A stretch of 22,060 nt of DNA. Source: an uncultured Christensenella sp. (GTDB lineage: Bacteria; Bacillota; Clostridia; Christensenellales; Pumilibacteraceae). The stretch's first letter is position 1, and each line of letters starts with the position of its first letter. The notes under the pieces were generated by a model, which saw only the letters and a list, made by a program, of their open reading frames with translations, was not told the origin of the DNA and searched no databases. The position numbers were made by a program, and so were the translations under genes. This document shows, piece after piece, positions 16,291 to 22,060 of the stretch. The stretch is taken from the NCBI GenBank assembly GCA_910577945.1, contig CAJTNI010000028.1:217-22276 (forward strand). Reading direction: 5' to 3'.

Positions 16291-16973
16291 AAGCACTGGT
16301 ATTATTAAGCGGCGGCGTGGACAGCGCAACCTGTCTCGGTCTGGCGGTTCAAAAATACGGCGCGGCGGAGGTTGCCGCCCTGTCCGTTTACTACGGTCAG
16401 ACCCACAGTAAAGAGCTGGACGCCGCGAAAAAAATCGCCGACTTTTACGGCGTTGTTTTAAAGCGGCTTGACCTATCGGTCATATTCGAAGGTTCGGACT
16501 GTTCACTATTGGCGGCGTCGCATAGCGATATTCCGCTGCAAAGCTATGCCGAACAGCTTTCGGCAACGGATGGCAAGCCCGTTTCGACCTACGTCCCGTT
16601 CCGCAACGGGCTGTTTCTTTCGGCGGCGGCAAGCGTGGCGCTGTCGCACGGGTGCGAAGTGATATATTACGGCGCGCACGGCGACGATGCGGCGGGCAAC
16701 GCCTATCCCGATTGCAGCGAAAGGTTCAATTCCGCGATGGGCGAAGCTATTTATACGGGCAGCGGCGGGCAGCTTAAAATTCTTGCGCCGTTTGTAAACT
16801 TAAACAAGTCTCGGGTAATAAAAACGGGGCTTGAACTCGGAGTGCCGTATAAATATACTTGGAGCTGTTATTCGGGCGGCGAAGAGCCTTGCGGCGTATG
16901 CGCTACCTGTCGCGACCGCGCCGCCGCATTTGAAGCCAACGGAATAAAAGACCCTGCGATAAAAGGAGAATAA
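16287..16973 (+). CDS. queC: 7-cyano-7-deazaguanine synthase
   Basis: QueC converts 7-carboxy-7-deazaguanine to preQ0 with ATP and ammonia. The 228-aa protein shows the PP-loop L-S-G-G-V-D-S (7-13), the Y-Y-G-Q-T-H-S-K-E-L motif (39-48), V-P-F-R-N-G, G-A-H-G-D-D and the C-terminal zinc cluster W-S-C-Y-x6-P-C-G-x-C-A-T-C-x-x-R. Start overlaps folE by ATGA, and GGAGGT lies 7 nt upstream inside folE, so translation is coupled. Only 1 nt separates the stop from the queF ATG. Confidence 0.96.
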   Translation: MKALVLLSGGVDSATCLGLAVQKYGAAEVAALSVYYGQTHSKELDAAKKIADFYGVVLKRLDLSVIFEGSDCSLLAASHSDIPLQSYAEQLSATDGKPVSTYVPFRNGLFLSAAASVALSHGCEVIYYGAHGDDAAGNAYPDCSERFNSAMGEAIYTGSGGQLKILAPFVNLNKSRVIKTGLELGVPYKYTWSCYSGGEEPCGVCATCRDRAAAFEANGIKDPAIKGE

Positions 16974-16974
16974 T

Positions 16975-17466
16975 ATGTCGAGAGAAAAACAGAACGAGGG
17001 TATTACGCTGCTCGGTAACAACGATACTATATATCCGCAGACTTACGACCCGTCCGTTTTGGAAACTTTTACAAACAAACATCCGGGACGGGACTACTTC
17101 GTAAAGTTCAACTGTCCCGAATTTACAAGTCTTTGCCCCATTACGGGTCAACCCGATTTCGCTACGGTTTACATTTCGTACGTACCGCGCGAAAAGATGG
17201 TTGAAAGCAAGTCTTTAAAGCTGTACCTTTTCGGATTCAGAAATCGCGGCGATTTCCACGAGGACTGCGTGAACATAATTATGAACGACCTTATTGATTT
17301 GATGGACCCCGCATATATCGAAGTATGGGGCAAATTTCTGCCACGCGGCGGAATTTCCATAGACCCCTATTGCAACTACGGCAAAAAGGGGACAAAGTGG
17401 GAACAGGTCGCTTGGGACAGGCTTTCGCGCCACGATATGTATCCCGAAAAAATCAACAACAGATAA
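16975..17466 (+). CDS. queF: NADPH-dependent 7-cyano-7-deazaguanine reductase
   Basis: QueF reduces the nitrile of preQ0 to the aminomethyl group of preQ1, a nitrile reductase of the tunnelling fold. The 163-aa size marks the short, unimodular type. The catalytic Cys lies in F-T-S-L-C-P-I-T-G-Q-P-D-F-A (about residue 54), and the NADPH motif E-S-K-S-L-K-L-Y-L-F near 77-86 is followed by F-R-N-R-G-D-F-H-E-D with the catalytic Asp/His. GGAGAA overlaps the end of queC. It is the last gene of the operon; no clean plus-strand terminator follows. tRNA-guanine transglycosylase and later queuosine genes are not in the window. Confidence 0.96.
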   Translation: MSREKQNEGITLLGNNDTIYPQTYDPSVLETFTNKHPGRDYFVKFNCPEFTSLCPITGQPDFATVYISYVPREKMVESKSLKLYLFGFRNRGDFHEDCVNIIMNDLIDLMDPAYIEVWGKFLPRGGISIDPYCNYGKKGTKWEQVAWDRLSRHDMYPEKINNR

Positions 17467-17511
17467 AAAAGCGAACAAGGCGGTTCGATTATAGTAACGA
17501 AATAAGAGAGC

Positions 17512-17632
17512 CCAAACGGCAGAGAAGGGTTGTGGACTTTTAAGTGTGAGGCGAGGGAGCGTACACAGACGTACGTGACCGAAGCCGAGACACGCAAAAA
17601 GGGCGCAAGACGCGCCCTTATGTGCCGTTTGG
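17512..17632. repeat. Non-coding segment bounded by 10-bp inverted repeats
   Basis: CCAAACGGCA (17512-17521) and TGCCGTTTGG (17623-17632) are perfect complements enclosing about 100 nt. Inside is a CGTAC/GTACG hairpin around 17570 and the GGGCGC stem described separately. No ORF is credible. The right arm abuts the duplicated tRNA end at 17633. It may be a dispersed repeat or a folded RNA; I do not recognise a family. Confidence 0.5.
17596..17619 (-). terminator. Minus-strand terminator behind the tRNA 3'-end duplicate
   Basis: AAGGGCGC (17599-17606) pairs with GCGCCCTT (17612-17619); on the minus strand the stem is followed by a run of T (AAAAA at 17596-17600 on plus). It lies just downstream, on the minus strand, of the tRNA-Leu 3'-end copy, as expected for a tRNA gene terminator. 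Confidence 0.7.
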
Positions 17633-17653
17633 TGGTGCGGAGGACGAGACTTG
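17633..17653 (-). pseudogene. Duplicate of the tRNA-Leu 3' end (relic)
   Basis: These 21 bases are identical, in the same orientation, to 17815-17835, the 3' T-arm half, acceptor strand and CCA of the intact tRNA-Leu. Identity stops sharply at both ends. Only the 3' end exists here, so it is either the remnant of a second tRNA-Leu or an attachment-site duplication left by an integrated element. Confidence 0.65.
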
Positions 17654-17766
17654 GCGTATTGCTACGCAATCCGCCCGCTTCGCGGCACAGCCGCTCGCGC
17701 TCTCGCTTAAAATATGCCGCAGGCATATTTTCTTAACGCTCGCGCGGATTCGAGTTCAAGTCTCGT
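17644..17766. repeat. Palindrome-rich insert with T-arm-like inverted ends
   Basis: ACGAGACTTG (17644-17653) and CAAGTCTCGT (17757-17766) are perfect inverted copies of tRNA T-arm sequence bounding about 100 nt. Inside are hairpins GCGTA/TACGC (17654-17667) and AAAATATGCC/GGCATATTTT (17709-17731). No coding potential is visible. It resembles a small non-autonomous repeat, but this is inference from structure only. Confidence 0.5.
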
Positions 17767-17770
17767 AGAT

Positions 17771-17815
17771 ATTTAAAAAGCGATACACGGACAAGCCGTG
17801 TATCGCTTTTTAAAT
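17771..17815 (-). terminator. Terminator of the tRNA-Leu gene
   Basis: A perfect 20-bp stem (17771-17790 with 17796-17815, loop ACAAG) begins at the last base of the encoded CCA. On the minus strand its 3' arm ends in CTTTTTAAAT. It is symmetrical and could also stop plus-strand readthrough from the que operon. Confidence 0.85.
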
Positions 17816-17899
17816 GGTGCGGAGGACGAGACTTGAACTCGTACGGTGTTACCCACAGGCTTCTGAGACCTGCGCGTCTGCCAATTTCGCCACCCCCGC
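17815..17899 (-). tRNA. tRNA-Leu (anticodon CAG)
   Basis: Read on the minus strand: acceptor GCGGGGG pairs with CCTCCGC (one G-U), then discriminator A and an encoded CCA. The D-arm region GGCGAAATTGGCAGACGC is typical of Leu. The anticodon stem CAGGT/GCCTG encloses loop CT-CAG-AA, with the anticodon at 17853-17855. A long variable arm (class II tRNA) follows, then the T-arm ACGAG-TTCAAGT-CTCGT. It decodes CUG codons, which are used by the neighbouring GC-rich genes. Confidence 0.95.
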
Positions 17900-17910
17900 A
17901 AGTATTTTGA

Positions 17911-17939
17911 ATTATATCATAACTCGGGCGCGTTGTCAA
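17911..17939 (-). promoter_or_regulatory. Consensus promoter of tRNA-Leu
   Basis: On the minus strand TTGACA (17939-17934), 17-nt spacer, TATAAT (17916-17911), all twelve positions matching. The tRNA 5' end is 11 nt past the -10. Confidence 0.92.
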
Positions 17940-18005
17940 GCGATTACATACTCAACGCGCATAAAAGTATTATTTTGAAATTTGCGCCGATTGTTTGCGC
18001 ACGTG

Positions 18006-18034
18006 TTGACATACGCGTACAAATGTGGTATATA
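18006..18034 (+). promoter_or_regulatory. Promoter of the RyR-channel/AAA operon
   Basis: Perfect TTGACA (18006-18011), 17-nt spacer, TATATA (18029-18034). The first potential start codon of the frame (GTG at 18025) lies inside this promoter and so cannot be used by its transcript. Confidence 0.75.
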
Positions 18035-18096
18035 TATCACACATAAATTTTTTTCCGCGCGATAATTCTTATTATCGGGCGACGGGCGAGGATTTG

Positions 18097-20223
18097 TTGA
18101 CGGTATTCGGTTCGATATTTTTGGGCTTGTCGGCATTCGTTTTGATAGGTTCGATATTCGTCGGCGTGTTTGTGCGCCGCGCGTATACCAAGCGTTGCGA
18201 TATAGATTCCAAGGCGGGTTTTACCGTTTCGCCGTTCTGGATATTTTTAATCGGCTTTTTCATCGCGGCGACGCTGATGTTTTTCCCGTTGTATTATTTC
18301 GATTACTTTGCGGACGCGCGCGGTGCGGTTCGCGGGTTTAACGCGTTTATCATATCGGCGCACAACACCATGCGCATGCTTGTATTGGACGGCGAGTTCG
18401 ATATCGTCAAGAACGTAACGTCGGGCGACGGCGTCAACGCCGCGCTCGGCGAGGTCTATCAAATCTACGCCGCGCTCTTGTTTATAATCGCGCCCGTGCT
18501 GTCGGCGGGGTTCGTCTTACAGTTTTTCAAATCGGCGTCGGCGTTTTTCAAGTATTGCGCGCACCTGCCCGCCGACGTGTACGTGCTGTCCGAGCTAAAC
18601 GAAAAATCGTTGGCGCTCGCTCACGATATTATGCAAAACGGCGACGGCAAGCGCATGATTGTGTTTACCGACGTTTTCGAGCGCAACGAGGAGCGCGAGT
18701 ACGAGCTAATCACGCGCGCCAAACGGCTGGGCGCAATCTGCCTCAAACGCGACGTAACCGCTATCGGGTTCAAGCAGCACCGCGGCGACGTATTGCGCAA
18801 GATATATCTTATCGGCGAGGACGAGGACGAAAACGTGCGTCAGGCGATAACGGTAATCGAAAAATGCCGCAATTCTCCGCGCTACAACACAAAAAAGACG
18901 GAAATTTACGTTTTTGCGCGGAGCGCGGAAAGCGAAATTCTGCTCAACTCGGTGGACAACGGCGAATTGAAGGTGCGGCGTATCAACGAGAACCGCAATC
19001 TCGTCGTGCACACGCTGTGCAATCATTCCGTGTACGCGCACGCGCAAGCCGCGTTATCGGCAGCCGCGCAGCGCGCGTCCAAGCCCAAGCGCGGCGGCAA
19101 GGTAGAAATTCCGCTTAATATCGCGGTGGTCGGCTGCGGCGGGTACGGCACGGAGCTTGTAAAGGCGCTGTGCGTAATGGGGCAAATGCCCGACTACTCG
19201 CTCACCGTACATATATTCGACAAGGGCGACGCGCGCAAAGCGCTGTATGCCGCCGCGCCCGAGCTGGTGGAAACGAGCGGCGTGCGCGCCGACGGCGAGC
19301 CGTATTACGACCTTAAATTTTACGACGATACCGACGTGGAGAGTCAGGCGTTTTTGCAAAAGCTCGACAAGCTCGACGGCATAACCACGGCGTTTGTCAC
19401 GCTCGGCGACGACGAGCTCAATATCGACACGGCGATACGCATGCGCCGACAGTTCGGCAGGGCGAATATCGCGCGCGGCGCGAACGTGCCGCCGATATTC
19501 GCGGTCGTGTACAGTACGGCAAAATCGCGCACCGTCGGGGCGCGCGGGCTGTTGAACGAGCGCAACGCCGACTACGGCATAACGCTTATAGGCGATATGC
19601 GCACGCGTTTTTCGCTAGAAAACATAGAGCGCAAAAACCTCGAACGCTTGGGCGAGCGCTACCACACGCAATACGCGTTCGCGGCGTATTCTACGGCGTA
19701 CGAGCGCGTGCTTGCGGAAATAGCCGAGCTCGAACGCAAGCGCGACGCGGGGCGCATTTCCGCCGCCGAGGCGGAGCGCAGTATATCGGCGTGCAACGCG
19801 GAGCTGAGCGCGGCTAGCGCGACCTTGGAGGCGGAGCGCGCAAGGTACAATAAGTTCGAGTATTTCCGCCGTTCGTCGATTATCCGCGCCGTGTTCTACG
19901 AGTACAGGTGGGCGCTGGGGTACGTGCCGCGCAACGAGCGGGCGCGCGACGACTCCGCCGAGGAAAAGGCGCGGGCGGCGGATGCGGCGCGGTACAACGC
20001 CATGCTCACGGACTACGAGCACAGGCGGTGGAGCGCGAACGCGCGTGCCGACGGGTACGTGTACGCCGAGGTGCGCGACGACCTTGCGAAAACGCACGAC
20101 AAGCTCGTGCCGACGAGCAAGCTCACGGACGGCGACCGCGCAAAGGACGCCGTGGTCAAAATCGAACACGATTTCAAAATAATATGCGATTGTCAATATT
20201 CGCAAAGCAACCAAATACAATAA
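18097..20223 (+). CDS. Membrane protein with two Rossmann (TrkA/RCK-like) domains and a C-terminal RyR domain
   Basis: About 708 aa if started at the TTG at 18097 (GAGG 5 nt upstream; TTG at 18094 is possible). No in-frame ATG occurs before the second membrane helix, and an upstream GTG lies in the promoter. Helices at about 3-27, 46-68 and 125-145 enclose a long loop. Residues about 165-280 look like one Rossmann domain with a degenerate loop; residues about 340-440 form a second with G346-C-G-G-Y-G351, as in TrkA-N/RCK domains that gate K+ channels. A Glu/Ala/Arg-rich coiled coil (about 550-600) precedes the RyR domain: H642-x-x-W645 and K665-T-H667-x3-V-P. RyR domains occur in ryanodine receptors and in bacterial proteins proposed to sense nucleotide-type ligands. 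I infer a ligand-gated channel or membrane sensor. It is followed after 22 nt by the AAA+ gene. Confidence 0.75.
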   Translation: MTVFGSIFLGLSAFVLIGSIFVGVFVRRAYTKRCDIDSKAGFTVSPFWIFLIGFFIAATLMFFPLYYFDYFADARGAVRGFNAFIISAHNTMRMLVLDGEFDIVKNVTSGDGVNAALGEVYQIYAALLFIIAPVLSAGFVLQFFKSASAFFKYCAHLPADVYVLSELNEKSLALAHDIMQNGDGKRMIVFTDVFERNEEREYELITRAKRLGAICLKRDVTAIGFKQHRGDVLRKIYLIGEDEDENVRQAITVIEKCRNSPRYNTKKTEIYVFARSAESEILLNSVDNGELKVRRINENRNLVVHTLCNHSVYAHAQAALSAAAQRASKPKRGGKVEIPLNIAVVGCGGYGTELVKALCVMGQMPDYSLTVHIFDKGDARKALYAAAPELVETSGVRADGEPYYDLKFYDDTDVESQAFLQKLDKLDGITTAFVTLGDDELNIDTAIRMRRQFGRANIARGANVPPIFAVVYSTAKSRTVGARGLLNERNADYGITLIGDMRTRFSLENIERKNLERLGERYHTQYAFAAYSTAYERVLAEIAELERKRDAGRISAAEAERSISACNAELSAASATLEAERARYNKFEYFRRSSIIRAVFYEYRWALGYVPRNERARDDSAEEKARAADAARYNAMLTDYEHRRWSANARADGYVYAEVRDDLAKTHDKLVPTSKLTDGDRAKDAVVKIEHDFKIICDCQYSQSNQIQ

Positions 20224-20245
20224 TTCGGAGAAGGCGGTACTTCTG

Positions 20246-22060
20246 ATGAAAATTTTCAAAATCGAACTTAGCGGCGCTTGGGTATTCAAGCACAGGGACG
20301 ACGACGTGTTGCCCATTCGCAGCATACTGTCAAAGCTGTCCGACGTGGAAAAGGACGGCGTGACCTTTCGCGCCGACTCGCTTACGGGCGCGGAATTCGA
20401 GTGCAAGGACGAAAAAGCGTGCGAGGCGTTGAGAGCGCGCTTGTGCGATGCGCTCGCGGCGATATATCCCGACGCGGACGCCGAGGTGTACACGTTCAGC
20501 ATACTCGACGACGACGGCGCGGAGGACGCGGAGGTCGCGGCGGTCGACGGCACGATGAGCGCGAGCGAGGCGTTGGAGCGCCAGCAAAAGAGCGCGCGGC
20601 GGTGTCGGGAGCAAGCGCCGCCGGAGCCAAAGCGAACGGAAATCAAGCGCAGCGCGCTCGACGATATCAACGGTTTGGTGGGCGCGGAGGAGTTCAAGGC
20701 GCTGGCTAACGAGGTCGCGACGGTCGCGCCCGAAATAATCAAGAACAAGACGCAAGAGGTTTTCACGTGCCAAAGCTATCTGTTCGCCGTCAACGACGGC
20801 TGCGGGCTGTCCACGTATCTCGGGCTCATGAGCAAGCTGTTCGCCGAGCTGGGCTTGGCAAAGCTAGCGAGCGAGCCCGTGTACGAGGAAAAGGTCGCGC
20901 CGTTAAAGGACGTGCGCGACGGTATGGAGCCGTTCGCGGGCGTTTTGAAAAAGCTGAACGGCAATTACGGCTCGGGCTTGCACATTATGTCCATAGATAT
21001 CAGCGAGTGGCTGGACAAGACGGACGGCAAGCTGTTTAAGGACTTTTTGCACGTGCTGTCCGAATCCGCCAAGGAGTTCGTGTACGTGTTCCGCGCGCCA
21101 TATCTCGACAAGGACGTGCTCGACAGGCTGCAAGGCTCGCTCAACGACATGCTGTTTATACGCACCGTCGCAATCGCGCCGTTCACCAACGAGGAGCTGC
21201 AAGCGGCGGCGGAAAAGAGCATTGCGGGCTACGGGTTCTCTGTCGCCAAAAACGGCTGGAAGGGCTTCGACAACCGCATCAGCGAGGAAAAGAGCGACGG
21301 CAAGTTCTACGGGCTGAACACCGTCAACAAGGTCGTGCGCGAGCTGCTGTACAAAAAACAGCTCAAAAGCGCTATCACCGGCAAGTCCAACAAGGTTATC
21401 AAAGCCGCCGACACCGCCGCGCTTGTGTGCGGCGGCGCGCACGAAACGTCGGGGTACGAGGCGCTTATGGGGCTTGTCGGCAGCGACGCGTTAAAGGCGC
21501 GCGTGGACGAGATTGTGGCGCAGGTGACGATGGCGCTCAAAGAGGACAGCGGGCTTGACGCGCCGTGCCTGCACATGCGGTTCGTGGGCAACCCCGGCAC
21601 GGGCAAAACCACCGTCGCGCGCATAATCGGCAAGATTTTCAAGGAAAAGGGCATACTGCGCGTCGGCAATTTTTACGAATATTCGGGCAGGGATTTCTGC
21701 GGCAGGTACGTGGGCGAGACCGCGCCCAAAACGACGAGCATGTGCCGCGACGCGTACGGGTCGGTGCTGTTCATCGACGAGGCGTATTCGCTGTACCGCG
21801 GCAACGGCGAGACCAACGACTTCGGCAGAGAGGCGCTGGATACGCTCATTGCGGAAATGGAAAACCACAGGAACGACCTCGTCGTTATTATGGCGGGGTA
21901 CGAGGACGACATGAAAAAGCTCATGGACGGCAATGCGGGATTGAAAAGCCGAATGCCGTACACGATAGAGTTCCCCAACTTTTCGCGCGAGGAGCTGTAC
22001 AAGATTTTCGAGAAGCTCGCCGACAAGCTCGAACGCGACGACAAAATCTTGAACGCGGCG
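20246..22060 (+). CDS. CbxX/SpoVK-type AAA+ ATPase with a degenerate first and an intact second module (3' truncated by the window)
   Basis: The frame stays open from the ATG at 20246 to the window end (605 codons). Residues 1-95 form a small unknown alpha/beta domain, followed by a charged linker. A first AAA+-like module (about 140-370) begins L-D-D-I-N-G-L-V-G, but its Walker A equivalent reads D-G-C-G-L-S-T (184-190), with L188 where Lys is needed, so it should not hydrolyse ATP. The second module (from about 395) is intact: G-N-P-G-T-G-K454-T-T, Walker B L-F-I-D511-E512-A-Y-S-L, a sensor A-G-Y-E-D-D-M and G-L-K-S-R-M before the next helix. CbxX/CfqX proteins act as hexameric remodelling motors. 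Operon linkage suggests that it acts on, or is controlled by, the RyR membrane protein. GGAGAAGG lies 12-19 nt upstream, rather far. Confidence 0.85.
   Translation, partial: MKIFKIELSGAWVFKHRDDDVLPIRSILSKLSDVEKDGVTFRADSLTGAEFECKDEKACEALRARLCDALAAIYPDADAEVYTFSILDDDGAEDAEVAAVDGTMSASEALERQQKSARRCREQAPPEPKRTEIKRSALDDINGLVGAEEFKALANEVATVAPEIIKNKTQEVFTCQSYLFAVNDGCGLSTYLGLMSKLFAELGLAKLASEPVYEEKVAPLKDVRDGMEPFAGVLKKLNGNYGSGLHIMSIDISEWLDKTDGKLFKDFLHVLSESAKEFVYVFRAPYLDKDVLDRLQGSLNDMLFIRTVAIAPFTNEELQAAAEKSIAGYGFSVAKNGWKGFDNRISEEKSDGKFYGLNTVNKVVRELLYKKQLKSAITGKSNKVIKAADTAALVCGGAHETSGYEALMGLVGSDALKARVDEIVAQVTMALKEDSGLDAPCLHMRFVGNPGTGKTTVARIIGKIFKEKGILRVGNFYEYSGRDFCGRYVGETAPKTTSMCRDAYGSVLFIDEAYSLYRGNGETNDFGREALDTLIAEMENHRNDLVVIMAGYEDDMKKLMDGNAGLKSRMPYTIEFPNFSREELYKIFEKLADKLERDDKILNAA

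Noticed and set aside
17467..17820. CRISPR array
   Set aside because: The repeats are inverted or occur only twice, with no regular spacer pattern and no cas genes.
17376..17939. Short ORFs in the que-tRNA interval (e.g. 17376-17726 minus, 17530-17736 plus, 17733-17939 minus)
   Set aside because: They run through hairpins, the tRNA and its promoter, have no ribosome sites and encode low-complexity peptides.

Overview
The window looks like a chromosomal segment from an uncultured anaerobic Clostridia-type Firmicute. The evidence is near-consensus TTGACA-N17-TATAAT promoters, AGGAGG-type ribosome sites, U-tract hairpin terminators, a very large 2-hydroxyacyl-CoA dehydratase activase-type iron-sulfur protein, and a preQ1-to-queuosine pathway under an apparent riboswitch. 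Most genes are fairly GC-rich; the stretch from about 13.6 to 17.5 kb is visibly more AT-rich. The taxonomic placement is an inference only.

Layout. Positions 1-1277 hold the C-terminal end of an Ig-repeat surface protein anchored by a C-terminal membrane helix, closed by a terminator. A 651-aa protein follows (1636-3591). It has the architecture of the RNase LS toxin RnlA: an N-terminal alpha/beta domain, a second such domain, and a C-terminal HEPN-type domain with an Rx4H motif. A long disordered linker with two AT-hooks is inserted in it, and no antitoxin gene is visible. Next is a CTP synthase homologue (3719-5287) whose glutaminase nucleophile Cys is replaced by Gly, followed by a bidirectional terminator.

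The minus-strand block from 13540 down to 5358 holds the giant activase protein, purA and an ABC exporter, probably as one operon from a perfect consensus promoter. A separate small two-helix membrane protein gene lies beyond it.

On the plus strand, 13824-14408 encodes a DUF1349 (concanavalin A-like) protein. Then comes the operon queD-queE-folE-queC-queF (14623-17466), which turns GTP into preQ1. Its leader combines a preQ1-I-like pseudoknot with an intrinsic terminator, and the genes overlap or nearly abut.

Between the que operon and a minus-strand tRNA-Leu(CAG) lies about 350 bp of non-coding DNA packed with inverted repeats. It includes a 21-bp duplicate of the tRNA 3' end with its own terminator, which looks like an integration scar or a broken second tRNA.

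The window ends with a two-gene unit (18097-22060): a three-helix membrane protein with two Rossmann/TrkA-like domains, a coiled coil and a C-terminal RyR domain, followed by a CbxX/SpoVK-type AAA+ protein with one degenerate and one intact ATPase module. This pair is the best candidate for a poorly described signalling or channel system. The Cys-less CTP synthase and the solitary RnlA-like ribonuclease are the other most unusual items.
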